Shown here: positions 12,210 to 26,300 of the stretch, piece by piece | How the letters are laid out: the number at the start of each line of letters is the position of its first letter | How positions within the stretch are numbered: the stretch's first letter is position 1 | Assembly (NCBI GenBank): GCA_021292165.1 | Contig: CM037877.1 | Span: 132,860,274 to 132,924,273 of the forward strand | Direction: 5' to 3' | Source: Shinisaurus crocodilurus | Lineage: Eukaryota; Chordata; Lepidosauria; Squamata; Shinisauridae | DNA length: 64,000 bases | Made by a program: the position numbers and the translations under genes | Notes under the pieces: generated by a model | What the model was told of the DNA's origin: nothing | Seen by the model: only the letters and a program-made list of their open reading frames with translations | Database searches by the model: none

Positions 12210-14288
12210 TCAGGTGTTCAGAGTGCTTTATCTTAACCTGAGAACAATCCTGTAAAGTAGATTCTAAAGTCTGTATTCAAGTAATAACCTTATTAAGCCA
12301 GTTCAAATGTCACACACATTTTTTAAAAAAGGTTTGTCAGGGGTGGGGAAATGAGTCTGCCTTGATGTTATCTAGGAACATAGGAAGCTGCCTTATATTG
12401 AGTCAGAGCACTGGTCCATCTAGCCCAGTGCAGCCAACACTAGGTGGGTTCACGTGACACTATAAGCCACCCTACCCCCGATGCGCCCGGCAGATGATCG
12501 GGCACATCATGAGGAGGGTGCCCCCTCCCTCCCCCTCCTCCTCGCTGCAGGTTTTTGTCACTTTTTTTTCCTTCAGACTGTCAAGCCAGCCTTAGTGATC
12601 CCCCTTTTGACAGCTACAAGCAGTCCCTCTAAGGTGCACCTGCAGTACCTTGGAAGAGCTGTCCATGGTTGCCAAGTATTTTTTATTATTTGCCCCCTCT
12701 AATTGTGAATTTAAAAAAAAAAAAAAATGCTTGCCACCCTTGTGTAACTGTGGGCCAATGTGGTTTATAAGTGACCATAATGTAGCATGTCATGCAAACC
12801 CAGTTACTGACTGGCAGTGGCTCTTCAGAGTTTCAGGAAGTTTCAGGAAGGAGTTTTCCTAATTCCAGCCCTACCTGAAGATGGCAGGGATAGAACATGG
12901 AACCACCTATGTCAGGGTCCAACTTCGGAAGGTCCAAGGACATTTTCACCCCGTGGATCTCATCCCACGGACCACACTCTGTGCAGGGCATCACACAGTC
13001 TGCAGGGCACCCCCCCAAAAAAGAAGAGAAATGCTCTGTAGTACTATGGAGCACAAAAAGGGCCACATTTAGCTTGCAAACAAACCAGTTTTGACCTTTT
13101 TGGTGCTCCAGATGCCTTAAAAAAAATAACTTTTTTGTGGGGGTGGGGAGTGGCATGGGCCACACTGGGACAGTGGAGGCATGAAGTCTGCATTGTCAGA
13201 GATTCTTAAAATGAAATGTGGGAAGAGATTACAGACGTTCAAATTAAGCTCTGTGTCAGGTGCTATGATGGTTTCAGGTTGCACCTGGGAACGACCCTAG
13301 GACTGCTGGGATGAAGAAACAAACAAACAATGGTTGATCCCCCATTTCTGAAAATAGAAAATCCAGCTGTTACTTAGAACTGTCTCTATCCTTAGGTGGA
13401 ACATACATGTTTCGCCTAAGGATGGAGACAGTTTTGAGTAACAGCTGGCAACAGTGCTGACCACAACCACAGCTGGCCACAGGCAACAATGCCTCTATCC
13501 CAGTGTTCTCCAACCTTGGGTCCCCAGATGTTTTTGGCCTACAACTCCCAGCATGCCCCAGCCAGCGTAGCTGTAGGCCAAAAACATATGGGGACCCAAG
13601 GTTGGAGAACACTGCTCTATCATACACCTTCAATATGGCTGAAAAATCATCTCTCCCTAATCTACACTCACCTCTTAAATTTACACTCACCGCAGGGCTG
13701 GCTTACATATGCATATACATAGTTTGAGAGATTTCTCATTCCTCAACAGTTGATGAACTGCAGCTGAATGCATGGAGGGTGGGGTCTCCACTGAAAAATA
13801 CCAAAGTGATACAAACATTTGATCTTTAGTGTTTGGTTGGTCCATCAAGGCTCGTTTATGTGCAGGTCGCTATGTGCGGCTAAAGTCATCAAGAAATGCA
13901 TGACACCTTAAATTTTGGGCATCATTATTACCCAAGGGGATAAAGGCTTGTTATGATTTTTGGCAAGTTTACCCTTTCCTACCTGCCATGGTGATGACAA
14001 AACCTGTGTTCCCGCTCATTGGGAGGGGAACATCCATTGGCGCCAATGGAAACTTTCCTCCAGGTGCAAACAGCAGCTGTGGAGGTGATTTTTATTGGGA
14101 CCACAACAGGGGGAATGGATTAAACTGTCCCTGCCCACCTCCTGCAGTCCCAATGCTGCTCAGGTTCCCTCCGCCCTACCCTGGGGTACTTACATAACAA
14201 ATTTACATACTCCTTCTCTCAGAGCCATGGACCTTCTTTCAGACATGGCCACTTCAACAAAACTGGCTTGCTCACCTTGCAGCTTTTT

Positions 14289-14328
<40 letters not shown>

Positions 14329-17300
14329 TTTTATTATATTTATACCCCGCCTTTTTTCCTGCAAGGAACCCAAGGCGGCTTACATAATCATCCTCCTCTC
14401 CATGTTATCCTCACAACAACCCTGTGAGGTAGGTTAGGCTGAGAGTCAGTGACTGGCCCAAAGTCACCCAGTGAGTTTCATAGCTGAGTGGGGACTAGAA
14501 CCCAGATCCAACACTCTCACCACTACGCCACACTGGTGCTACATCAGCTGATGCTGCAAGCAGATGGCTAAAACAAGTTTGTTGAAGGAATCCCAGAGGA
14601 TGGAAGACTAAATCCATCATCAACCACCTGACCGTTCCAGTTCTGTGCCATCATAATGATGCAACCAAAGAATGCCCTGCCTGTTTTCATAATGACTGCC
14701 CTCCCATTGCTTTCCACCTGTTTCATGTTGCAAATATTACTGAAGGTTTTCAGCTTGTTCATTTTCATGGCATCATGCAAATGTTGGTGCGTTGCTTGCT
14801 CTCAAATCTCTCAGTTCTGAACCTGCTATAATCTTTCTCTCATGCTTCATGCGGTGGCCATGTCTAAAAGAAGGTCTGTGGCTCTGAAAGAAGGAGGAGC
14901 CAAATGTTTGTGATGTTTGACAGATACCAGGAGATGTATACAATGAAAGTTGAAACAGTTTACATATAGAAGTACCCTCTACCTGCAAGCAGGTGGTTGG
15001 GCCCACAGGCACAGTTGTTATTTCCTGTGACGGGTTACCTAAAGTGGGGTGCATAACGACTCCCCAGAACCCCTTTCTCCTAATCTCAAGTCCCTTCATT
15101 TCACAGTGTCAAAGCATAAGAAGATGGCAGAAATGGGAATAAAGCTCTCAACTAGTGTTTCAGTAAAATCAAATGCTGCACATTGTGTGTTAAGATGAAG
15201 TGTGGACTTGTGGGGTTCTTGGGCTCCCTAGAGACCTGTAAAGCAAGAGGAACACTAAAGAGCTGGGGAGAGGCTTTAACGTCACATTCCACCAGCATCT
15301 CTCTTAGCTACCCATTGGATAGTGGCTATTTTCCTGCTTTTGCTGTGGAAATAACAGGGATGGGGACTCGGACTCAAGGACTCGACCCGTGAGTCGGACT
15401 GAGTCCCCCCTCTGACTCGACTCGGACTCGAGTCCCAATATTTTTAATGGGACTCGAGACTCGACTCGGGACTCGAGACCAAGGACTCTTCAACATCCCT
15501 GGGCTGTGCCAGAAGGAGTGGAGAGGAGCGTGATTGCCAGCGAAGAGCGCATGGAAGCGAGGTGTGCCGCTGCTCGGCCACTATGGACGGCTACCAGGAG
15601 TGCAGCCCCAACAGTGTGTCAAGATTTATTTTGATTTATGTGTTGCGTACTTGGGAGAGGCAGAAGAAGGACCTGAGATTACTCTGTGTGGCTGCTCTGA
15701 GTGTGTTTCTGGTTCCAGCAAGTTCATCACCAGTGGAGCGGGTGTTCAGTGAGGGTAGAATTGTGATGAGATCTCACCGTTCCAGAATGGGGGCCAAACA
15801 TTTAGAAAAAAATCATGTTCCTCAAATGCAACATGGATAAGTTTTAGGAAGTACAGCAAGCTTATTTTTTAAAATCATTTTCCTAAAATGCAACCTTTCA
15901 GACATTTTGGGTTTGGTTGCCTCTGCCTGCCTGTCTGGGGTTCCCTGCCTCCTCTGCCTGCCTGGTCTCTTCTTAACCAGTTCCACAGTTTGAATTGTCC
16001 AAGACAAACGCCTCTGCCTGCTTGCTTTGGGGTTCCCTGCCTCCTCTGCCTGCCTGGTTATTTTGGGTTTTTCTGCCTGGTCTGTTCTTGCCAAAATCAG
16101 ATGCAGTTTTGAAATAAAAAGGCACACTTGTGCCTAGAATTTATTTAAGCCACACATCTGAAGTAGCCTTACTTTGTTGGGAAAAACCCCCCTTGATTTT
16201 AATAGGGACTCGTGGAGTCAGCTTTGGGAGTGACTCGTGACTCGTGAGTCACCATTTTGGACCAAGGACTCGGACTCGGACTCGGGTCCAAAGACTCGTG
16301 ACTCGACTCATGACTCTTCAACATCCCTGGGAAATAATAATGAAATTATTTGACCCAGCAAATAAGTTGAGCCAGCTGAGGCCATTCGATGCTTAGCCCC
16401 TACACTAGATCAGTCCTCAGTTTCTCTCAAAGTAGCTGCTGAGTAGTTGGCACAGTCCCTCATTTGGCACAATTTTCTCATCTTTGAATCTCCTGCAGGT
16501 CTTTCTCAGCACCAGGAGGGGGACATGGGTGATAAGCCGCATTTCAGAGGCTGGCTGGCCTTTCGACCTGGTCTTCTCAACTCGCTTTAGGGGGTTCATT
16601 CAGAAGCTTCTTCCAGCAAACTTCATGAGCAGGATGCTGTCAAGGATATGCAATCGGTGGTTTAACCATGAGAACTATGGATTGGTCCCTATTCCAAGGT
16701 ATTCTCCTTGAGCATGAATGAAATTGCATATGCCGGAATGCTTACAGAAGCTGATGCTCATGGAACTGACATAGTTAAGAAGTAGCTATGTGTGGACAAG
16801 AATCTGTTAGGGGGGAAATTCATTTCCCAATGCATTTTGAACAAACTTCGTTTCTTCAAGAGAACTAAATATCTTTTTTTTAAAAAAAATCACTGGCCAA
16901 CTTTGTCAAACAGCAAACATACTTGCTGATCACCTTGTTTTTCCCCTTGCAATCTCTGTAAGCTACTTTCCTGAAGAAGAGCAATTTGCTGAAAACCCCT
17001 TGGTAGTTTGTTTCTTCTTGTCTTGCCAAGATATACTAGATTTGCCTATACAGTATAAGGCAATGTTTTGTATTAGATCAGAGTATTAAGGCCAGTGTAG
17101 ATGTAACACTGGCTCCCTCTAAGCCAGGGTTCTCCAATCCAACCTTGGGTCCCCAGATGTTGCAGGCCTACAGATCCCAGTATACCCAGCCAGCATGGCT
17201 AATGGCAAGGGATTCTGGGAGCTGTAGTCCAGCAACATCTGGGGACCCAAGGTTGGAGAGCCCTGCTGTAAGCCATGACTAAGGAACTGGGAGTCCGCCT

Positions 17301-20300
17301 CAACACACACACACTCTTCTCCCACCCCTTGCCCTCTTGGTGAACACTTCCCTCCCAGGCAGATAAATTGCCCACCAACAGCACTAGGGGGTGGGTACAT
17401 CTGTCCTGCTCTCTTTTGCCCAGGTTCTCATTTTTCCAATGCTAAGTTAGTTCCGTCTCAATTCCACACCAGACTATGAACAGTATTTTAAAAGGGCATG
17501 TGCACCATTTCTCAAAGGCAAAACGGGATTATAGCAGAAAACAGGAATTGTCCCTGGTAAATAGGGTTAGTTGAGCATACATAAGCTAATGGGAGCCAGT
17601 GTGGCGTAGTGGTGAGAGTGTTGGACTGGGACTCTGGAGATCCGGGTTCTAGTCCCCGCTCTGCCATGAAACTCACTGGGTGACTTTGGGCCAGTCACTG
17701 ACTCTCAGCCTAACCTACCTCACAGGGTTGTTGTGAGGATAAAATGGAGAGGAGTAGGAGGATTATGTAAGCCGCCTTGGGTTCCTTGCAGGAAAAAGGT
17801 GGGGTATAAATATAATAAATAAAATAAAATAAATAAATAATGGTGTTTCTTTCCACTGTTTAACAGTCCATGGATACCTTTAATTTTGAACGAAGAGCTG
17901 CCCAGCTGCATCCTCTCTGGTGCTGTGGTGGTAAAACCAAATGTGAAGAGGTTTACTGAGACCTCCGCTACCTTTGAAGATGGAACAGTAGAAGAGAACA
18001 TAGATGTGGTCATCTTTGCTACAGGTTACGCAGACTCATTTCCCTTCCTGGAAGAGTCTGTTCGCAATGACTGCAAAAGCAGCACATCCCTTTATAAACA
18101 GGTCTTCCCTCCTGATATGGACAAGCCTACACTGGCTTTCATTGGCTTTATAGCAGTAAGTGGATCCATTCTGCCAGTGGTGGAACTTCAGGCTCGCTGG
18201 GTCACAAGAGTGTTTAACGGTAAGAAGACTAACCTGGAGACAAAAGTACTCTGACCTTGGTTAGATTTCCAGTTTTAATATTTTGCTAACATGTTTTCAG
18301 TTGTTCCTCTCCAACCATGTAGGCTAGAAACATGTTTTTGTTTTAAATTAAGCTGGGATTTTCTCTCATCAAGTTGCTGGATCCTGCTTAAATGACATAT
18401 TTTGTATTCTGTGCCATGAACTGACCCTGCAGTTTTCCAGAATGCTGGCTAAGCAACTGACTTCATTATAGCCAGTGCCATAAATGGGCAATTCAGAGGA
18501 TCCTGCAAGAGTATTTATGGGGCCCATCACAAACCCAGCTCTCATTTTCAAGGGGTGCTGATTAAGTGGAGCCTTTCAAACACTTCACTTTACTAGTATA
18601 TTTGTTATTAATTTTTATATAATATACAATAGTATTAACTGAATATTATTGAATTGAACGTTGTTGAATATTGCTGAATATTGTTCATATTATTGAATTC
18701 AATATTACTGAATTATCAAATATTATTGAATTAAGACCTATTGGGCAGTATCTAATGCTGACAATCCACCAGCTTTAAACCTGCTGTGCTAGAGGGAACA
18801 ACCACTAGCGCAACAGAAAAGCAGCACTTGTTAATACAACCCAAAAAGTACCCAAAACTACCACTTCCAGACTGGGACAAGGCAGCAGAACTCAGTTCGG
18901 CAAGATCTGCTGACTTGTCCCAGAACAGTGGCAGTATTGGATACTGCCCTGTATATATTATATATGGTCTGGAATACTGACTATATATTCAATCATCATC
19001 AGTCATCAGGCGATCACTCGTGACCGAGTAAGATTGTCTTCCGGGATAAAAGGAGGAAATTCTAAAGAAGATTGTGTAGACTCTAGCGATGGGTCCGTAA
19101 GTGACTGTGGAGGCCAATTCTAGATCCACACAGCTTCCCACAGTGAGGACACAGGTTACCAGATAGAAGATGGTCCTGTAAAGGATTCATTTGACGTGCT
19201 TTTCGTTTAGCACGTTTCTCCCTTTCACCTTGCACTCGGGCTTCTTCAAAGTCCATGGAACCTTTGTGAAAGGCCAACCTCCATTTAGATCGTTCATGGG
19301 CCAGAGCTTCCCAGTTTTCGATGTTTATATTGCATTTTTTTAGATTAGCCTTATGAACATCTTTAAACCTCTTATATTGACCACCGATATTCCGCTTTCC
19401 ATCCTTGAGTTGGGAGTAAAGTAACTGCTTTGGGAGGCGGCAGTCAGGCATTCGAACAACATGACCGGTCCACTGAAGTTGGCGTTGAAGGATCATTTTT
19501 TCAATGCTAGTAGTCTTTGCTTCTTCCAGTACACTGACATTTGTTCGCCTATCTTCCCAAGTAATTTGCAGGATTTTCCGGAGGCAACGTTGATGAAACC
19601 TTTCAAGGAGGTGGAAGTGACGTTTATAGATAGTCCATGTTTCGCAGGCATACAATAAAGTTGGTAATACAATGGCTTCATAAACCAGTGTTTTGGTCTT
19701 CTTACAAATATCCCGATCCTCGAACACTCTATGTTTCATTCGAGAAAATGCGGCACTTGCGGAGCTCAGACGATGCTGGATTTCAATACAGTTTTTTAAA
19801 TAGAAGATCAACAGCGCAATCCTATACATGTCTACTCAGAAGTAAATACAACTGAGTTCAATGGGGCTTACTCCCAGGTTAAGTAAGTCTAGGATTCAGC
19901 CTCAAATGTCCTTGGAGGAGTTATTCTTCCTAACTAAGTCTTTCATATGGTGTTGTTCATATGTCAGCAGCCATCTAGCTGCCAGCAGGAATGCTGATAG
20001 TTTCCGTTCCTTGCAGGAAAAAAGGTGGGGTATAAATATAATAAATAAATAAATAAATAAATCCTATTGTAAAGGACCCCCGCGGATCCTATGCGTGAGT
20101 TCCGGGTTGTAAGGGTTAACCGGAGCTGGGAAAACCCTTCGTACGTGGTTCTCGGGCACTTAGAATGAGACCACTACCTGTTTGACAGTGGAATAGCGAA
20201 TGAATGAACTTACTACACTGTTTGTAAGATAGTAAACATGTTTAATGAGGTGTATCAAAACAAACAGATAAGCATTCCTTGAACTTAACGAGACTTGCAA

Positions 20301-23300
20301 GCCTCTGATTGCTTTCGCAAGAGCTGAGCCGAAGCAGAGCAATACAAGGGTTACCTTAAATGAACCAAGTTCCTCGAAAGCCGCAGCTTGCCGGCAATCG
20401 GGTATCCAGCTTGTTCACCGGGAGGGCTTCCCGGGGTTGAGTCCTAGTGTGGAGCCCTGGACGTCCGTGCAGCCTTGCACCAAACGATCAACAACCTCTT
20501 GGGGCTTGAAGACCCACCTTTACCTCCTGCCTCACCCCCCTCCCTCCTCGCTCCCTCTCCCCTCTCGCCTTCAGGGGAAACCGGTTTTCCTAGTTGCCTT
20601 CTCTGTGCCCTGAGTACTTGGCGGTACTTGGCAGCTCTTTGAGACTGCCCAGCACAGCACTTGGCGCCCCTTCTGTGCCCAAGGGTTGTTTTTCTTGTTC
20701 GGGCAGAAATGGGAGGAAGGAGCTACTGGGGGGAATATGTAGATGGCCCCATGGAGGTAAATGTATGCAGATGGCCAGGCTACCCAGATGGGCAGAGTCT
20801 TTGCTGATTGAGGTGGGAGGGGGGTTGTCTGGGCTAGCTTTTTCTCCACACCTATTTTTATTTTTTACTTTAGCGGAGACAAAATCTGACAAAATCTTCT
20901 ATCCCACCCATGAAGTCCGGAGTCCTGCAGACTGTACTTTTTTAGCCATCTCTACCAAATATTCTTGATACCCAGTAGAATTGGGGACTAAAGTAGATGT
21001 AACAGCAGCAACATCATGTGTTTAATTGTATATCTGCTTCATTCACGTATAATGTGTGTGTGGAGGGGCCCTGCTTTTACTAGCAAAGGGGGCGTGTGTG
21101 GGGAGGGGAACGACACATGAACTTTGTCCCACCTTCTCTCCCAAAGGTTGGCCAACCAAATTCCTTTTCCCCAGACTCAGCTCTGGCATCTGAAGTGAAC
21201 TGGACTGGAAGTAAAGTGCCTTGGGTAATAGACCACAAGGCTGGAATGAAGGGAATGTTTAGCTCCCTCAGGCCTGTGCCTCTTTTGCTGTTAAAATCAG
21301 ACACCCTCACCCTGCTTTGCACACAGATGGGGCAGATCCATGGTTAAACAAATGTGGGTAATTTGGCCCTTAAATACATTTCTACTAATTTATGCTTCAA
21401 GAAAATTCTTTCTGCAGGCACCGTAGCAACTGAAGCTATGAGAACCACTCATAAAGCAAAACATATATGATTATGCTATTGCTATAGACCAGTAGTTCTC
21501 AACCTTTTTTGCCCCATGCACCCTTTTTACCATATGTCAGAATGTCATTCCCCCCTTTCCAAGATTGTCTGACTTAATCTGTGCCATACAATAAGGTGTT
21601 TTGTCTTGTAGATTACTGGTATGTACAATCTGTAGAATTGTAATTTGTAGAAAGATCAGTATTCCAACAGTTTGAGTCTATGGTCCCAATTCCCCCCCGA
21701 AACCCTAAAATTCCTCCCCTGGGGGGAATTCCCCCCTGGTTGAGAACCCCTGCTATAGACAAACTGGAAAGTGAATTTAAGGCTGAAATCCTATGGATGC
21801 ACTTCCTGCGTAAACCTACGTACTTAGGTCTGAGCTGCATGTGTCTAAAGATTTTGGAATGGAGGTATCCAATCATCCTCTACTGCATCCTCAGTGCTGT
21901 TATCAAAGCTTATGCAAAGTGTGTGTCATTTATTTTCTTATACTCAGGGTCAAGTAAACTACCTCCAGTGAACAGACTGACGAGTGAGGTCGCTAAACAG
22001 ATGAAGGATCTTCTTAAAAAGTATGACATCCTATGTTTTCTTGTACATATTATCCTGAACACTGTTATGATTCTGATCCAGGTTCAATATGCTAAAAGAA
22101 AGCACCTGAAACCAAGGGTCAAATACACATTAAGCTAAGGTTCTGTGGTGTGAAACCGTGGTGGGGGTACTCGGAAGTCTGAACACTTCAAAAAGTGTGT
22201 GAGTGAGAGTGAAATTCCAGGGAGAAAGGAGTTGGTAGATTAAGACTGCAATCCAATACACATTTATCTGGGAGTGAGTCCATTGAACGCTGAGTAGGTA
22301 TGTTAACAGGGCTGCATTGTAAACCTCCCTTCCCAGTAACCAAGGTTTATAGCTTTTCTAGACAAGGCTTTTATTGTGCATTCACCATTTCTCACTCATG
22401 GTTGTTTACAAGTACTTTAGACGATGCCATCACCCTCCAGTTTCCATCTGTTTTTAAGAGCACTTTTGCAAGGTTTTCTGAGTAGGGAAAATCCAGTATT
22501 TGTTGGCATCTGGAAACAAAGCACAAGTCTCCTAGTGTAGCTTTGTGATTCCGCTGTACCACAGTGCAGTGCCACCTAGAGGATAAGTAGCTGAAAGGAA
22601 AATAATTTCATGTAGAACTCTGATCTTAATTATGCAATGAAACAAGAAGTAGAAACAATGGGTTTAACAGCCTTGTCTAGAAAAACTCTTCATACCAACT
22701 CCTTCCTCCCTGGAACTTCACACAAGGAAGAGGCACAACAGCCCTAGAGTGAGACACATGGTGACGATGGGGAAATGAAATTCCAGGGAGGAGAAAGAGA
22801 ACTAAGTGGGCTGAAAAACCCTTGGTGCACAACCCTTATTGATCCACAGGGCTTTCTCACTGTTGTGTGTGATTGCTCCCCTTCTGCCCCATCATCCAAC
22901 CCTGATTTAGAAAAGAGAGCCTAGGGAAAAGCTGCCTGTTCTAATATTACCCTATTCATACTTTTAGGAAGGGGTCTAATAAATCCTGTCCTATCATATA
23001 CAGTCATGCCTTGGATTGAGAGCATAATTTGTTCCGGAAACGTGCTTGTAATCCAAAACACTCTTATATCAAAACGAAATCCCCCCCCAAAAAAATTGTA
23101 CAGAGATTTTTATTTAAGCCGTACTACAGTACTTGTATTGCAAGACGTCGCTTGTATATCAAGTCAAATTTTTAGAAATAAATATTTAAAATTTTGCTTG
23201 TCTTGGAAAACGCTCTCAAACCAAGTTACTTGCAATCCAAGGTATTACTGTATACTAATAGCAATTCAGGTTTTCTTGTACTTGTTCTTATGTAGTCAAA

Positions 23301-26300
23301 ACCACACCACACAAGAGAGAGATGTTTTAGCAGACTTGGGGTATCCCTGAGATTTTTTAGAATACCCCAAAAAATCTACAAGAAAAGCCCCTAAGGGAGC
23401 AAAAAACAAACCACAAAACAGTCTCATAATAACTAAGTGGTGTGGAATATTGAGTGAGTGAAGACCTAACTACATGGGACATTGAATATGGTGCTTGCAG
23501 TGATGTCAGGGTTTTCTTTTTAATAAAATCCAAGCACAGCGGCATCTGGATTGGGACCACAGTACATGGAGAGGAGAAATTTACCCCTTTCCTCCCCTGC
23601 CATGATCTTGAAAAAAATCACCACCACCTTGCTGCAAGTAGTGATAGGGAAGAAGTTTCGATTGCTGCCAATGGTAGCTTTTTCTCTCTCTCATTATTTG
23701 CAAATTGCAGCACAGGGGGTGGAGCATTTTTTCCCATAACTCCGTGTCGCTCCTCAGTTAATACTCCCTTCCCTGTACACTGTGGTCCTGATGCAGACCG
23801 GGCTCCCTCACACTTTGTTTTCATTGTGGGGGGGGGGGGAACTGCAGTCACAGCAAATGACAAATTTAACGACATGTGTCGTTACCAACCTTCCCCAGCC
23901 CAGCCTGGTGCCCTCCAGACAGGGATGTTGAAGAGTCCTTGGTCTCGAGTCACGAGTCGAGTCACAAGTCTTTGGACCCGAGTCTCGAGTCCGAGTCCTT
24001 GGTCCAAAATGGTGACTCACAAGTCACGAGTCACTCCCAAAGCTGACTCCACGAATCCCTATTAAAATCAATGGGGGGTTTTCCCAACAAAATAAGGCTA
24101 CTTCAGATGTGTGGTTTAAATAAATTCTAGGCACAAGTGTGCCTTTTTATTTCAAAACTCTGCAACTGATTTTGGCAAGAACAGACCAGGCAGACAAACC
24201 CAAAATAACCAGGCAGGCAGAGGAGGCAGGGAACCCCAAAGCAGACAGGCAGAGGCCTTTGTCTTGGACAATTCAACTGTTGAACTGGTCAAGAAGAGAC
24301 CAGGCAGGCAGAGGAGGCTGGGAACCCCAGGCAGGCAGGCAGAGGCAGCCAAACCCAAAATGTCTGAAAGGTTGCATTTTAGAAAAATGATTTTAAAAAA
24401 TAAACTTGCTGTATCCTAAAACGTATCCATGTTGCATTTGAGGAACATGATTTTTTCTAAATGTTTGGCCCCCATTCTGGAACGGTGAGATCTCATCACA
24501 ATTCCACCCTCACTGAACACCCGCTCCACTGGTGATGAACTTGCTGGAACCAGAAACACACTCAGAGCAGCCACACAGAGTAATCTCAGGTCCTTCTTCT
24601 GCCTCTCCCTAGTACGCAACACATCAATCAAAATAAATCTTGACACACTGTTGGGGCTGCACTCCTGGTAGCCGTCCATAGTGGCCGAGCAGTGGCACAC
24701 CTCGCTTCCATGCGCTCTTCGCCGGCAATCACGCTCCTCTCCACTCCTTCTGGTACAGCCCAGGGATGTTGAATCATAGAATCATAGAAAAGTAGAGTTG
24801 GAAGGGGCCTACAAGGCCATCGAGTCCAACCCCCTGCTCAATGCAGGAATCTAGGTCAAAGCATCTCTGACAGATGTCTGTCCAGCTGCACCTTGAATGC
24901 CTCCAGAGTGGGAGAGCCCACGACCTCCCTAGGTAGTTGATTCCATTGTCTTATTGCTCTGACAGTCAGGAAATTTTTCCTGATGTTTAGGTGGAATCTA
25001 GGTTCCTGTAACTTGAGCCCATTATTCCGTGTCCTGCAAACTGGGATGACCGAGAAGAGATCTTTGCCCTCCTCTGTGTGACATCCCTTCAAATACTGGA
25101 AGAGTGCGATCATATCTCCCCTCAGTCTCCTCTTCTGAAGGCTAAACATGCCCAGTTCTTTCAGTCTCTCCTCATAGGGCCTTGTTTCCAGTCCCTTTAT
25201 CATCCTTGTTGCCCTCCTCTGAACCCTCTCCAGTTTGTCTATGTCCTTCTTAAAGTGAGGTGCCCAGAACTGGACGCAGTACTCAAGATGAGGCCTAACC
25301 AGTGCCGAGTAAAGGGGAATTATCACTTCCCGCGATTTGGAAGCTATACTTCTATTAATACAGCCCAAAATTGCATTTGCCTTCTTTGCAGCCACATCGC
25401 ATTGCTGGCTCATATTCAGTTTGTGATCTACCACAATTCCAAGATCCTTCTCACTTGTAGTATTGTTGAGCCAAGTGTCCCCCATTCTGTAACTCTGCAT
25501 TTGGTTTCCTCTCCCTAGGTGCAGCACTTGGCATTTATCCCTATTAAATTTCATTCTGTTGTTTTCGGCCCAGCGCTCCAGCCTATCGAGGTCACTTTGA
25601 ATTTTGTTTCTGTCTTCCAGAGTATTAGCTGTTCCACCCAACTTTGTGTCATCTGCAAATTTGATAAGCATTCCCTGTACCTCCTGATCCAAGTCATTAA
25701 TAAAAATGTTGAAGAGCACCGGGCCCAGGACCGAGCCCTGTGGTACCCCGCTCGTTACCTCTCCCCAGTTTGAGAAGGAACCATTGATAAGCACTCTTTG
25801 AGTCCGATTCTTTAGCCAATTGTGGATCCACCTGATAGTTGTTCCATCTAGCCCACTCTTAGCTAGCTTACTAATCAGGATATCATGAGGCACTTTGTCG
25901 AAAGCTTTGCTGAAGTCCAGGTATATAATGTCCACAGCATTCCCACAGTCCACAAGGGAGGTTACCCGATCAAAAAATGAGATCAGATTAGTCTGACAGG
26001 ATTTGTTCTTGACAAATCCATGCTGGCTTCTAGTAATCACTGCATTGTTTTCAAGGTGCTTGCAGACTGACTTCTTTATAATCTGCTCAAAAATCTTCCC
26101 GGGGATTGATGTCAGACTGACTGGCCTATAGTTCCCAGGTTCCTCCTTCTTGCCCTTTTTGAAGATGGGAACAACATTTGCCCTCCTCCAGTCGTCTGGC
26201 ACTTCACCTGTCCTCCATGATTTCTCAAAGATAATAGACAGTGGTTCTGAGAGTTCTTCTGCCAGTTCCTTTATTACTCTAGGATGCAGCTCATCAGGCC

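Noticed and set aside
12070..12255. Open frame with a long leucine run
   Set aside because: It is a translation of the (TTG)n(TTA)n microsatellite in an FMO4 intron.
15360..15490. gactcg repeats considered as a CRISPR or satellite array
   Set aside because: There are no spacers of regular length, the genome is eukaryotic, and the arrays are always subterminal to hAT ends with target duplications.
23454..24065. 203-codon frame
   Set aside because: It crosses unrelated repeats, including the GACTCG array, and shows no domain.
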